Of a stretch of 64,000 bases of DNA, positions 51,740 through 61,106 are shown in pieces. The stretch is from Hyphomicrobiales bacterium (GTDB lineage: Bacteria > Pseudomonadota > Alphaproteobacteria > Rhizobiales > Rhizobiaceae). A program made the translations under genes and the position numbers. Numbering within the stretch: position 1 is the stretch's first letter; the number at the start of each line of letters is the position of its first letter. Where the stretch lies: contig UCNE01000022.1 of NCBI GenBank assembly GCA_900473685.1, positions 1-64,000 of the forward strand, read 5' to 3'. The notes under the pieces were generated by a model that was given only the letters and a program-made list of their open reading frames with translations, was not told where the DNA came from and searched no databases.

Positions 51740-52615
51740 ATGCGTATTTCCACTCACCCGCAGGCCATGGGCATGGCACTTGGCCTGGTCGGCGTCATCA
51801 TCTTCGGCGTCACCCTGCCGATGACGCATATCGCACTTGGCGGCTTTTCCCCCTTCTTCATCACCTTTGGCCGCGCCGTCATTGCCTCGCTCGCCGCCGG
51901 ACTGACATTGCTTGTGATGCGCAGGCGATGGCCAAAGGGACAAGGCGCAATTCTGCTCGGCGCAGGCATCTGCGTCGTTTATGGCTTTCCGATCTTCTCG
52001 ACCACGGCGATGCAGACAATCCCGGCAAGCCACGGCGGCGTCATTCTTGGCATCCTGCCGCTTTTGACCTCGATCTTCGCCGCCCTCGTCGACGGCGAAC
52101 GGCCGGGACCGGCCTTCTGGGCCTATGGCCTTGCCGGGGCTGCACTCGTGGTTTTCTTCTCCATCCGCGACAGCGGCTTTCACTTGCAGGCGGGTGACGC
52201 CTGGCTATTTCTCGCCGCCATCACCGCTTCACTCGGCTATGTCCTGTCGGCCAAGGTTTCGCGGATCATCCCGGGATGGGAAGTGATTTCCTGGGCGCTG
52301 GTCATCACCGCACCGCTGTCCGTCGTTGCCACGCTGCTGGTGATGAAGGACGGAATTCAAGCTCCGACGGCGGCTGAACTCGGCGCCCTCTCCTATCTCG
52401 GCCTGATGTCGATGTTTTCAGGCTTCATCTTCTGGAATGCCGGTCTGGCGCTCGGCGGCATCGCGCGAGTGGCGCAGGTGCAATTGCTGCAAACTTTCGT
52501 CACGCTCGCCGTTTCCGCCGTGCTGCTCGGTGAAATCATCAGCCCGTCGACAATCGGCTTTGCTGTGGCGGTTGCCCTGATCGTCTGGCTCGGACGAAAA
52601 GCACGCATTGCCTGA
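51740..52615 (+). CDS. EamA (DMT) family transporter
   Basis: 291 residues from the ATG at 51740 with GGAG just upstream. Ten hydrophobic helices in two EamA repeats (about 8-135 and 150-285); the second ends AVALIVWLGRKARIA. DMT proteins export or import small metabolites; the substrate cannot be read from sequence. Stands alone between the DjlA-like gene and pfp. Confidence 0.88.
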   Translation: MRISTHPQAMGMALGLVGVIIFGVTLPMTHIALGGFSPFFITFGRAVIASLAAGLTLLVMRRRWPKGQGAILLGAGICVVYGFPIFSTTAMQTIPASHGGVILGILPLLTSIFAALVDGERPGPAFWAYGLAGAALVVFFSIRDSGFHLQAGDAWLFLAAITASLGYVLSAKVSRIIPGWEVISWALVITAPLSVVATLLVMKDGIQAPTAAELGALSYLGLMSMFSGFIFWNAGLALGGIARVAQVQLLQTFVTLAVSAVLLGEIISPSTIGFAVAVALIVWLGRKARIA

Positions 52616-52713
52616 TCATCCACTGCCATCCCAGCAGCATGTCATTTAACTTCCATGGGAATTGCGCTAGAGAGACCGCGAACGATCTTGCCGCAATCCC
52701 CGAGGAGGACTCC

Positions 52714-53928
52714 ATGGCCAAACAGAAAGTTGCAATGCTGACCGCAGGTGGGCTCGCGCCATGTCTGTCTTCTGCCGTTGGTGGCCTGATCGAGCGCTAT
52801 ACCGACATCGCCCCCGATATAGAACTGGTGGCCTATCGCTCCGGCTATCAGGGCCTTCTGCTGGCCGATCGCATCGACATCACCCGCGATATGCGCGAAA
52901 AGGCACATATCCTTCACCGCCACGGCGGCTCGCCGATCGGCAACAGCCGCGTCAAGCTCACCAACACCGCCGATTGCATCAAGCGCGGCCTGGTCAAGGA
53001 AGGCCAGAACCCGTTGCGGGTCGCTGCCGAACGGCTGGCTGCCGACGGCATCACCATCCTGCACACGATCGGCGGCGACGACACCAACACGACGGCAGCC
53101 GACCTTGCCGCCTATCTCGGTGCCAATGGCTACGACCTGACCGTCGTCGGCCTGCCAAAGACCGTCGACAACGACGTCGTGCCGATCCGCCAGTCGCTCG
53201 GCGCTTGGACCGCTGCCGAATACGGCGCGAAATTCTTCGACAATGTCAGCAACGAACAGAGTGCAGCACCGCGCACGCTGGTCGTCCATGAAGTCATGGG
53301 CCGCCATTGCGGTTGGCTGACGGCCGCAACGGCCCGCTCCTACATCCAGCATATCGACGACCGGGAATTCGTTGACGGCTTCATGATGAACCGGCAGATG
53401 AAGAACATCGACGGCCTCTATCTGCCCGAGACCGCTTTCAATCTGGAAGCCGAAGCCGAACGGCTGCGCGCCGTCATGGACAAGACCGGCTTCGTCACAC
53501 TGTTCGTCTCCGAAGGTGCTTGCCTCGATGCCGTCGTTGCAGAGCGCGAAGCAGCCGGTGAAGCCGTCAAGCGCGACGCCTTCGGTCACGTCAAGATCGA
53601 CACGATCAATGTCGGCGGCTGGTTCACCAAGCAGTTCGCGGCCCTTCTCGGCGCCGAGCGCTCGATGGTGCAGAAGTCCGGCTACTACGCCCGCTCCGCA
53701 CCGGCCAATGCCGACGACCTGCGCCTCATCCAGGGCATGGTCGATCTCGCAGTCGAAAGCGCTCTCAACAAGGTCTCCGGCGTCACCGGTCATGACGAGG
53801 ACCAGGGTGGCAAGCTGCGCACCATCGAGTTCCCGCGCATCCGTGGCGGCAAACACTTTGACACCTCGGTGAAATGGTTCGGTGAGGTCATGGACGCGAT
53901 CGGCCAGAAATGGTCTCCGGCGAAGTAA
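52714..53928 (+). CDS. pfp: Pyrophosphate--fructose-6-phosphate 1-phosphotransferase
   Basis: 404 residues from the ATG at 52714, preceded by GAGGAGG. Phosphofructokinase fold. The phosphoryl-donor motif reads IGGDDTNTTA near residue 125: the second Asp in GGDD marks pyrophosphate rather than ATP use. PKTVDNDV near 150 holds the catalytic Asp, and VMGRHCGWL near 197 binds fructose 6-phosphate. Works reversibly between glycolysis and gluconeogenesis. Rhizobia generally lack ATP-dependent PFK, so this may be the main such enzyme (inference). Confidence 0.95.
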   Translation: MAKQKVAMLTAGGLAPCLSSAVGGLIERYTDIAPDIELVAYRSGYQGLLLADRIDITRDMREKAHILHRHGGSPIGNSRVKLTNTADCIKRGLVKEGQNPLRVAAERLAADGITILHTIGGDDTNTTAADLAAYLGANGYDLTVVGLPKTVDNDVVPIRQSLGAWTAAEYGAKFFDNVSNEQSAAPRTLVVHEVMGRHCGWLTAATARSYIQHIDDREFVDGFMMNRQMKNIDGLYLPETAFNLEAEAERLRAVMDKTGFVTLFVSEGACLDAVVAEREAAGEAVKRDAFGHVKIDTINVGGWFTKQFAALLGAERSMVQKSGYYARSAPANADDLRLIQGMVDLAVESALNKVSGVTGHDEDQGGKLRTIEFPRIRGGKHFDTSVKWFGEVMDAIGQKWSPAK

Positions 53929-53953
53929 TATCCGGCTTATAAAAGCCTATTGA

Positions 53954-54007
53954 CGGCTCCGTTTGCGCATGGCTTCCTCGATCGAACGCCAAATCCAAAC
54001 GGAGCCG
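53954..54007 (+). promoter_or_regulatory. Perfect 12-bp inverted repeat hiding the lysE-family ribosome site
   Basis: CGGCTCCGTTTG (53954-53965) and CAAACGGAGCCG (53996-54007) are exact inverted repeats with a 30-nt loop, followed by TTTTC. The second arm contains GGAG (54001-54004), the ribosome site for the ATG at 54013. The structure may be a terminator for pfp, a translation-blocking hairpin for the exporter, or both. Confidence 0.6.
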
Positions 54008-54012
54008 TTTTC

Positions 54013-54648
54013 ATGTCGATCGAACACTGGCTGGCCTTCGTCGCCGCCTCCGCCATCCTGCTTGCCATTCCAGGGCCGACCATCCTTCTGGTCATTTCCT
54101 ATGCGCTCGGCCATGGGCGCAAGGTTGCGAGCGCCACCGTCGCCGGAGTGGCGCTCGGCGATTTTACCGCAATGACCGCCTCGATGCTCGGGCTGGGCGC
54201 CCTGCTTGCCACCTCAGCTGCGATTTTCACCGTGCTGAAATGGGTAGGTGCTGCCTATTTGATCTGGCTGGGTATCAAGCTCTGGCGCGCACCGATCGCT
54301 GTCGAGGCTGAAGATGGCACAATGTCGGTTCCGGCGGAAAAGCCGCTGCGGATTTTTCTGCACACCTATGTCGTCACTGCGCTTAATCCGAAGAGCATCG
54401 TGTTTTTCGTGGCGTTCCTGCCGCAATTTCTCGATCTCAGCCGCCCGCTGTTCAACCAGATGCTGATCTTTGAAACCACGTTCCTGGTGCTCGCGACCCT
54501 GAATGCGACGCTCTATGCACTGATGGCATCGGCAGCACGCCAGACGATTCGCAAGCCCAAGGTCCAGGCTATCGTCAACCGGACAGGCGGCTCGCTTTTG
54601 ATCGGTGCAGGCCTGCTGACGGCGGGCTTGCGGCGGGCCGGCGCTTGA
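54013..54648 (+). CDS. LysE/RhtB family amino acid exporter
   Basis: 211 residues from MSIEHWLAFVAASA; six hydrophobic helices. The family hallmark AIPGPTILLVISYALGHGRK is near residue 15-35. LysE/RhtB proteins export amino acids or homoserine lactone-like molecules by proton exchange. Substrate unknown. Its ribosome site lies in one arm of a perfect inverted repeat. Confidence 0.92.
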   Translation: MSIEHWLAFVAASAILLAIPGPTILLVISYALGHGRKVASATVAGVALGDFTAMTASMLGLGALLATSAAIFTVLKWVGAAYLIWLGIKLWRAPIAVEAEDGTMSVPAEKPLRIFLHTYVVTALNPKSIVFFVAFLPQFLDLSRPLFNQMLIFETTFLVLATLNATLYALMASAARQTIRKPKVQAIVNRTGGSLLIGAGLLTAGLRRAGA

Positions 54649-54765
54649 AACGGCGTCCTGCGCTTGCGGTTCAGCGCCTCATAGGTTAATGACGTCAAGC
54701 GCATGGTGGCCTTGGGCTGCTGATTTGCATAGGGCCGAGGGGCCTGACAGCACGAAAGTGACAGC

Positions 54766-55722
54766 ATGGCGAATTTCCGTTTTTCCGTTTCAAAACCGGC
54801 TGTTACGGCCTGTGCCCTCGTCTCGGCTACCCTTCTTGGCGGTTGCTCGAGCATCGAGCGAACACCGATGGAACAGCTGATGGCGGTGCAGACGGTAACG
54901 CCGCTGCCCAAGCCCGGAACGGAAATGACGGCTTACGCATTGCCGACGCCGGACGGTGTCGCGGCAACGACCGCAGCGCTTGCCGCCGAAACAGCGATGA
55001 TGAAGCCCGGTGAGACGGCAACGGCCCAGGCCGCCGCTACCGACCAGGCTACAACACCTGCAGTGGCCGCCAATGCACTGGTGGCTCCGCAGACATCTGC
55101 AGCGGCTCAGGCGGCAACAGCAGCCGTCCTGCCGGACACGGCCAACGCCATGGTTTCGGCGAAGTCCGATCGCATGCCGCAGATTCCAGAAGGCATGATG
55201 ATGGCCGCGATGGAATCGGATTTCGATACGGGCGAGCCGGTCGGTCTGGAAACCCTGGTCGCCAAGCGCATGATCGTGCCGATGGCCAAGCCGTCGATCG
55301 GTGCCAGCGCCTATGCCATGGCAAAGTCGATACCCGCATCGCTCGGCATCACGGAAAAGCCGACAAGCTCGCGTCCGGAACTGGACCGGCTGATCGCCTA
55401 TTACGCCAAGCTCAACAATATCCCGGAAGAACTGGTGCACCGCGTCGTCAAGCGCGAGAGCACCTACAATCCGCGCGCCTATCACGCGGGCAACTACGGT
55501 CTGATGCAGATCCGCTACAACACGGCCAAGGGCCTCGGCTATGAAGGCCCCGCCGAAGGCCTGTTCGATGCCGAAACCAACCTGAAATATGCAACGAAAT
55601 ATCTGGCCGGCGCCTGGATGGTGGCCGACAACCAGAACGACGGCGCCGTCAAGCTTTATGCCAGCGGCTACTACTACCATGCCAAGCGCAAGGGCCTGCT
55701 CGAAACGCTGGGCATGAAGTAA
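54766..55722 (+). CDS. Lytic transglycosylase lipoprotein with Ala-rich linker
   Basis: 318 residues. Lipoprotein signal with lipobox LGGC (Cys near residue 27). A long Ala/Thr/Pro-rich linker (about 40-200) spans the periplasm. The SLT domain (about 205-315) has the catalytic Glu in HRVVKRESTYNPRAYH, then GNYGLMQIRYNTAKGLGY, and DAETNLKYATKYLAG. It probably acts from the outer membrane on peptidoglycan. A terminator follows. Confidence 0.92.
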   Translation: MANFRFSVSKPAVTACALVSATLLGGCSSIERTPMEQLMAVQTVTPLPKPGTEMTAYALPTPDGVAATTAALAAETAMMKPGETATAQAAATDQATTPAVAANALVAPQTSAAAQAATAAVLPDTANAMVSAKSDRMPQIPEGMMMAAMESDFDTGEPVGLETLVAKRMIVPMAKPSIGASAYAMAKSIPASLGITEKPTSSRPELDRLIAYYAKLNNIPEELVHRVVKRESTYNPRAYHAGNYGLMQIRYNTAKGLGYEGPAEGLFDAETNLKYATKYLAGAWMVADNQNDGAVKLYASGYYYHAKRKGLLETLGMK

Positions 55723-55753
55723 AGCCGGTCAGCCGCAATTTCTGCCGGACTTC

Positions 55754-55784
55754 GAGGCGGTCAGTGGACCGCCTCTATTATTTT
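55754..55784 (+). terminator. Terminator after the lipoprotein transglycosylase
   Basis: GAGGCGG pairs with CCGCCTC over an 8-nt loop, followed by TATTATTTT. It overlaps the last codons of the convergent serine hydrolase gene. Confidence 0.75.
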
Positions 55785-57113
55785 GGCCTGCAGCTGGCGC
55801 ACATCATAGCCGCTGCGTGACGGCGTCAGTCCCAATCGAACGACGGCAAGCTCCAGCGACGGCACCAGCATGACGGACTGCCCGTCATGACCCTGCAGCC
55901 AGTAGGCGTCGCCAGGCAGCGGCGGGCCTCCATCATTTCCAAACTTTGTCCAGACCTGCCCTGCCCCATAACGGCCGCCGGATGCCTGGGTCGGCGTCCG
56001 CATGTAATTGACGAAATCCTGCGGCAACAATTGTTCACCGTTCCAGCTGCCATTCTGCAGCAGGAAGAGGCCAAACCTCGCCCAGTCGCGCGCTGTCGCA
56101 TACATATAGGAAGAGCCGACAAAGGTGCCGTGCGCATCCGGTTCCAGAACGGCGCTGTTCATGCCAAGCGGCCTGAAGAGTGCTGCGCGTGGAAAGGTCA
56201 GAGCCTCGCGTACGCTGCCGAACGTATCCATCCACAGCCGCGACAGGATGGTCGATGTGCCGCTGGAATAGCTGAAACGCTCGCCTGGCTTTGCCTCCAA
56301 TGGCTTGGCGGCGGAAAAATTGGCCATATCGCCTTCCAGATAGAGCATGCGCGTGACATCGGTCACATCGCCATAGTCTTCATTGAACTGAAGTCCGCTC
56401 TGCATGGCCATCAGATCAGCCAGCTTGATCTGGCTGCGCGAATCGTTGCGCCACTGCGGCAGCAATTCGGTTCGCTCAAGCGCCATCTGGCCGTCCCGGA
56501 TCCGCAGCCCGATCAGGGCAGCCGTCACCGACTTGGTCATCGACCACCCGAGCAAGGGCGTCCCGCTATCAAACCCCTCGCCATAGTTTTCAGCAACGAT
56601 CCTGCCATCCTTGACGACGACGATAGCGCGCATGCCAGGACCTGCCAGCTGCGGATCGGACAAAAGCGTCTGGATTGCCGGGTTGACGGCGGTGCCGCTG
56701 CCATCCGGCCATGGCTTGCCGTCATCCGATTGCGCTGGCCTGCGGCGGAGCTGCCGGTTTCCGGGGAAAGCGGCAAACTCGCCCTCGGTGACGTTGGTGC
56801 AGCCCAAGCCTTCGCGGTAGATCGCCCGGCCGGGAGCCGCAAAACCGAACATGCGCGCCGTAACGGCCTTTCTGGTGTTATCGACGGATATTCGCACCAG
56901 GTGCAAAAGAGGATGCCCCGGCGCCTGAACATCGTCGGCAAGGACCGTGTTCGCGTCGCGCTCGGCAATGAAAACGTTCGAGCAAACGATCTTGGCAGCA
57001 TACCCGTCGCCGACCCGCAGCAGCTCCGGCGGCGCAACGGCAAGCCAGCCGGCGGCAGCCACGACCACTGCCGATACCGAGCCCGCGAGCCAGAACCACC
57101 TTTTTTTCCGCAT
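55761..57113 (-). CDS. Serine hydrolase of the beta-lactamase/class C PBP family
   Basis: 450 residues from MRKKRWFWLAG at 57113, where AGGGG is about 8 nt upstream. An N-terminal membrane segment (about 5-25) leads to a periplasmic domain. The Ser-x-x-Lys motif is WSMTKSVT near residue 186; the Tyr motif lies in RFSYSSGTSTIL near 265. The third motif (KTG-like) appears as LQGHDGQSVMLVP, where HDG replaces KTG, as in esterase-like members. Natural substrate unknown. Confidence 0.87.
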   Translation of the reverse strand: MRKKRWFWLAGSVSAVVVAAAGWLAVAPPELLRVGDGYAAKIVCSNVFIAERDANTVLADDVQAPGHPLLHLVRISVDNTRKAVTARMFGFAAPGRAIYREGLGCTNVTEGEFAAFPGNRQLRRRPAQSDDGKPWPDGSGTAVNPAIQTLLSDPQLAGPGMRAIVVVKDGRIVAENYGEGFDSGTPLLGWSMTKSVTAALIGLRIRDGQMALERTELLPQWRNDSRSQIKLADLMAMQSGLQFNEDYGDVTDVTRMLYLEGDMANFSAAKPLEAKPGERFSYSSGTSTILSRLWMDTFGSVREALTFPRAALFRPLGMNSAVLEPDAHGTFVGSSYMYATARDWARFGLFLLQNGSWNGEQLLPQDFVNYMRTPTQASGGRYGAGQVWTKFGNDGGPPLPGDAYWLQGHDGQSVMLVPSLELAVVRLGLTPSRSGYDVRQLQAKIIEAVH

Positions 57114-57236
57114 GCACATCGCCCCTGCTTCGCCAGAGTCAGAAGAACAGGATTCCACGCATTTAGGAAGGCTTTGTGGCAATCACTTTGATGCTAAACA
57201 TGTTTCTAGAATGCTTCCGTCTAAAGATGAAGCACT

Positions 57237-58814
57237 CTAGCCGAATGATAGCGCTGCAATCCCTTGCGGTTCTCGCTGGAGAATAGCAATCGCTCCCTCG
57301 GCCGAGACCGGACGCGAAATCAGACAACCTTGCGCTTCCGAAGCGCCGAGCGCCCGCACGAACTCCATCTGTCCCTCGGTTTCGATCCCCTCGATGGTGG
57401 TCGATACCTGGAACGCGTTTCCCAACTGCAGGATGATATCGACAATTTCGGCATCCCGCTGATTGCCAAGCATCGCCTGGGTGAACGAGCGGTCGAGCTT
57501 GAGCTGGTCGAGCGGAAAGCGCCTGAGATTGTTGATCGATGAAAATCCGATACCGAAACCATCCAAAGCGATGCGCACACCGTGTGCCCGCAGCTCCGTC
57601 AGGCTTTCCTCGATGATATCGGCATCGATATGGAAGATCGATTCGGTGACTTCGATGGTCAGCCGGCCGGGCGCCAGTCCGGCTTCGGCCAGGCAGGCTT
57701 TGACATGGGGAACAAAGGCCCGGTCCTTGAACTGGTCGCCGGCGACATTGACCGCGATGCCGGTTGGTGCCGGCCACCGTGCCGCCTCCAGGCAGGCGGT
57801 TCTCAACACCCAGTTTCCAATCGGCAGGATAAGGCCGGTCTTTTCAGCAGCAGCGATGAAATGATCGGGCGGAATGATGCCCTTGTCCGGGTGGTGCCAG
57901 CGAATCAGTGCCTCAAAGGAGCGGATCGCCCGGCTTTCGATACCGACGATGGGCTGGTATTCCAGATAGAACTCTCCGGCTGCCAAGGCACGGGAAAGAT
58001 CATACTCGATCTCGCCTTTGCGCGTGGCCTCCTCGGCCATTTCCGGCGCATAGACCACGTGGCTGTTGCCGGCAATTTCCTTGGCCTTGTAGAGGGCCAG
58101 ATCGGCGCGTTTCAGCACCGCCGAAATCGACCGGTCTTCCGGCTCCATATAGGCGACGCCAATGCTGCCACCCGTCCAGAACTGCGCCGAAGACAGTTGA
58201 AAGGGCTCGGCGAACAGCCCCTTGATCGTCACGCAGATATCATCGAGCTTGCCTTCCGACGGAGAGCCCGCGACGACAATGACGAACTCGTCGCCCCCCA
58301 TCCGATAGACGGCGCCGAGACCCGACATCGCCTGGATCAACCGTCTGCCGAGCGCGACAAGCAACGCATCGCCAGCATCATGCCCCATGGAATCGTTGAC
58401 GAATTTGAATCGATCGAGATCAAGCATCAACAGTGCGGTACGGCCGGCAGGCACCGATCCGGTAACCAGCAGCTCACAAAGATCGCGCTCCAGCGCGACG
58501 CGGTTGGCGACACCGGTCAGCTGATCGGTATGGACGATCCGCGACAGGTTTTCCTCTGTCTTGCGGCGCTGCTCAAGCTCGTCCAGCAGGCAGCTCTGGG
58601 CGCGGCCCCTTTGATAGAAGAACAGGCCGCAAACGAGCGGCATGAAGATCAGTGAGGCAAGCGAGATCGTCAGCATACCGCTGCCCCAGCCCCCACCGGC
58701 ATCCGCGATTACAGCGTGATAAAAAATGCAAACTGCCGGAAACAATGCCCCGATCACCGCGCCCAAGGCAGCGTACTGCTGCTCGGACTTCGGCAGAAAA
58801 GCCTTTAACATCAT
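57237..58814 (-). CDS. Membrane GGDEF-EAL protein with degenerate EAL domain
   Basis: 525 residues. Two N-terminal helices (about 15-36 and 45-67), GGDEF (about 90-260) and EAL (about 270-520). GGDEF at 173-177 is intact, without an RxxD I-site. EAL (301-303) is present, but the key loop reads DGFGIG (418-423) instead of DDFGTG, losing the second Asp needed for metal binding. Inferred: active as a cyclase, with an EAL domain weak or inactive. Other EAL positions look normal (NVAGDQ, EVTES, LKLDRS). Two adjacent ATGs start the frame. Confidence 0.88.
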   Translation of the reverse strand: MMLKAFLPKSEQQYAALGAVIGALFPAVCIFYHAVIADAGGGWGSGMLTISLASLIFMPLVCGLFFYQRGRAQSCLLDELEQRRKTEENLSRIVHTDQLTGVANRVALERDLCELLVTGSVPAGRTALLMLDLDRFKFVNDSMGHDAGDALLVALGRRLIQAMSGLGAVYRMGGDEFVIVVAGSPSEGKLDDICVTIKGLFAEPFQLSSAQFWTGGSIGVAYMEPEDRSISAVLKRADLALYKAKEIAGNSHVVYAPEMAEEATRKGEIEYDLSRALAAGEFYLEYQPIVGIESRAIRSFEALIRWHHPDKGIIPPDHFIAAAEKTGLILPIGNWVLRTACLEAARWPAPTGIAVNVAGDQFKDRAFVPHVKACLAEAGLAPGRLTIEVTESIFHIDADIIEESLTELRAHGVRIALDGFGIGFSSINNLRRFPLDQLKLDRSFTQAMLGNQRDAEIVDIILQLGNAFQVSTTIEGIETEGQMEFVRALGASEAQGCLISRPVSAEGAIAILQREPQGIAALSFG

Positions 58815-58906
58815 GTTAGCGCCCCGAAAAACTCAGCGTATCTAACATATGCAAACTTAATCAATTCTTACGGGTAAAAAATCATAGAAGAGCGCCAGTA
58901 TCCCCG

Positions 58907-58924
58907 CCGTCATCAAAGTGTAGC
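58907..58924 (+). promoter_or_regulatory. Possible weak Pho box before btaA
   Basis: CCGTCAT, four bases, then GTGTAGC. The first half fits CTGTCAT in 6 of 7 positions; the second only 3 of 7. Suggested by the known PhoB control of btaAB in S. meliloti, but the match is poor. Confidence 0.25.
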
Positions 58925-58971
58925 GGACTCGTCTTAGAAGCTCCTCCAACGTCAACGGATGGCAGGCTGAC

Positions 58972-60222
58972 ATGACTGATCTCGCACCCGATGCAGGCTA
59001 CGGCAAGAGAAACCGCAAGCTGAAAACCGCCCTGATCCAGCACAAGGCGCTGAGTTTGGAGGGCCTGTCGGAGCGTCTTTTCGGGCTGCTTTTTTCCGGC
59101 CTCGTCTACCCGCAGATATGGGAGGATCCGGCCGTCGATATGGCTGCGATGCGGCTGCGGCCCGAGCATCATATCGTGACGATTGCTTCCGGCGGCTGCA
59201 ACATGCTGGCTTACCTGTCGGCAGCGCCCGAGCGGATCGATGTCGTTGATCTCAACCGGCATCATGTAGCGCTCAACCGGCTGAAACTTGCCGCGTTCCG
59301 TCACCTGCCCGGCCATGCCGATATCGTTCGTTTTCTGGCACGCCACGATCATGCCAGCAACGTTCAGGCCTACGATCTCTTCATTGCACCGAAGCTTGAT
59401 ACTGCGACACGGCAGTACTGGAACGCCCGCGGCCTGACCGGCCAGCGCCGCATCAAGGTTTTCGGCAAGAACATCTATCGCACCGGTCTGCTCGGCCGCT
59501 TCATCGGTCTGGGCCATCTGCTGGCGCGGCTGCATGGTGTCGATCCCAGCGAGTTTGCCAATGCCCGTTCCATGCGCGAGCAACGCCAGTTCTTCGACGA
59601 GCGGCTGGCGCCTCTGTTCGACCGCCCGGTCATCCGCTGGATCACCAGCCGTAAAAGTTCGCTGTTCGGCCTCGGCATTCCGCCGCAGCAGTTCGACGAA
59701 CTGGCCAGCCTCAGCGCAGAAAAGTCCTTGGCCGGTGTCCTGCGCCACCGGCTTGAAAAGCTCTCATGCCATTTCCCGCTGAAGGAAAACTACTTTGCCT
59801 GGCAGGCTTTTGCCCGCCGTTACCCGCTGCCGCATGAAGGCGAACTGCCGGACTACCTACAGTCCGGCCGCCACGAGACAATCCGCAACAATGCCGAGCG
59901 CGTGCATGTGCATCATGCCAGCTTTACCGAGCTTCTTGCCAAGAAGCCGGCCGGCTCCGTCGATCGTTACGTTCTGCTCGACGCGCAGGACTGGATGAAC
60001 GACCGCCAACTCAACGACCTGTGGAGCGAAATCACCCGCACCTCGGCGGAGGGCGCCATGGTGATCTTCCGTACCGCCGCCGAAGCCAGCATTCTGGAGG
60101 GCCGCGTTTCCGAAAACGTCCTCAGCCAGTGGCAATACGATGCCGGCCAGTCGCAGGCGCTCAACCTGAAGGACCGTTCGGCAATTTATGGCGGCTTCCA
60201 TATCTACAGGAAAGCGGCATGA
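58972..60222 (+). CDS. btaA: S-adenosylmethionine:diacylglycerol 3-amino-3-carboxypropyl transferase
   Basis: 416 residues of the DUF3419 family. BtaA transfers the aminocarboxypropyl group of SAM to diacylglycerol, giving diacylglyceryl homoserine, the first step to the betaine lipid DGTS. Landmarks: FSGLVYPQIWEDPAVDMAAM near residue 40, VTIASGGCNMLAYLS near 70, IDVVDLNRHHVALNRLKL near 88, and YVLLDAQDWMND near 340. DGTS replaces phospholipids when phosphate is scarce. Overlaps btaB by 4 bp (ATGA). Confidence 0.94.
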   Translation: MTDLAPDAGYGKRNRKLKTALIQHKALSLEGLSERLFGLLFSGLVYPQIWEDPAVDMAAMRLRPEHHIVTIASGGCNMLAYLSAAPERIDVVDLNRHHVALNRLKLAAFRHLPGHADIVRFLARHDHASNVQAYDLFIAPKLDTATRQYWNARGLTGQRRIKVFGKNIYRTGLLGRFIGLGHLLARLHGVDPSEFANARSMREQRQFFDERLAPLFDRPVIRWITSRKSSLFGLGIPPQQFDELASLSAEKSLAGVLRHRLEKLSCHFPLKENYFAWQAFARRYPLPHEGELPDYLQSGRHETIRNNAERVHVHHASFTELLAKKPAGSVDRYVLLDAQDWMNDRQLNDLWSEITRTSAEGAMVIFRTAAEASILEGRVSENVLSQWQYDAGQSQALNLKDRSAIYGGFHIYRKAA

Positions 60223-60887
60223 CGGCGGTCGAGACCGATGCGGGCAGCAGCCATGCCGACCGCATGGACCGGATGTATCGCACACAACGGCACTTCTACG
60301 ACCTGACCCGCAAATACTATCTGTTCGGGCGCGACACGTTGATCAACGGGCTGAACGTCCCGGCGGGCGGTAGCGTGCTCGAAGTTGGCTGTGGCACGGG
60401 CCGTAATCTGGCGCTGATCGGCCGCCGATTTCCGCATGCCCGGCTGTTCGGATTGGATATTTCGGCGGAAATGCTGGTCTCGGCCGAAGCGAAACTCGGT
60501 AAACCCGGCCAGCGCAGAACAATCCTGCGCGTTGCCGACGCCACCGATTTCCAGGCGTTTGAATTCGGTGAAACCGGGTTTGACCGGATCGTCATCTCCT
60601 ACGCCCTGTCGATGATCCCGGACTGGGAAAAGGCGATCGGCGCAGCTATCGCAGCCCTCAATCCCGGCGGATCGCTGCACATCGCCGATTTCGGCCAGCA
60701 GGAACGCCTGCCCGGCCTGTTCCGGCGCGGACTGCAGGCATGGCTTGAGCGGTTTCACGTCACACCGCGTAAGACAATGGAAAGCGTGCTGAGATTCAAC
60801 GCCGAAAAACTCGGCGACACCCTGGAATTCCGGCCGATCGGACGTGGCTACGCCTGGCTCTTCACCTACCGGCGCGCAGTGCGCTAG
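60219..60887 (+). CDS. btaB: Diacylglyceryl-homoserine N-methyltransferase
   Basis: 222 residues from the ATG at 60219 that overlaps the btaA stop; earlier in-frame starts lie within btaA. BtaB methylates the homoserine nitrogen three times with SAM, producing DGTS. The methyltransferase SAM motif is VLEVGCGTGRNLALIG near residue 50, with FGLDISAEMLVSAEAKL following and FDRIVISYALSMIPDW near 125. Operon with btaA. Confidence 0.93.
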   Translation: MTAVETDAGSSHADRMDRMYRTQRHFYDLTRKYYLFGRDTLINGLNVPAGGSVLEVGCGTGRNLALIGRRFPHARLFGLDISAEMLVSAEAKLGKPGQRRTILRVADATDFQAFEFGETGFDRIVISYALSMIPDWEKAIGAAIAALNPGGSLHIADFGQQERLPGLFRRGLQAWLERFHVTPRKTMESVLRFNAEKLGDTLEFRPIGRGYAWLFTYRRAVR

Positions 60888-61106
60888 AAGGCGTAAGCTC
60901 CACGAAATCCTTCTGTTTTACGGTTGAGCTGCCGGCAAGGCTGTGTTTTCGGCGTCTTGCGGCGCTGTCTTGGCAATTGCCGCTTGAAACTAACTCAATT
61001 TTTACGATGATATGGTGAAAATGAGGTTCACGCCTCCTGGGGGATTCACATCAGCGGATATCATCGTGTGAGGCAGCAACGTCGATCGTTTCAGAACGGA
61101 AACCTC

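Noticed and set aside
60021..60218. Longer btaB starting within btaA
   Set aside because: The ATG at 60219 overlaps the btaA stop in the classic coupled form and gives the normal BtaB length.
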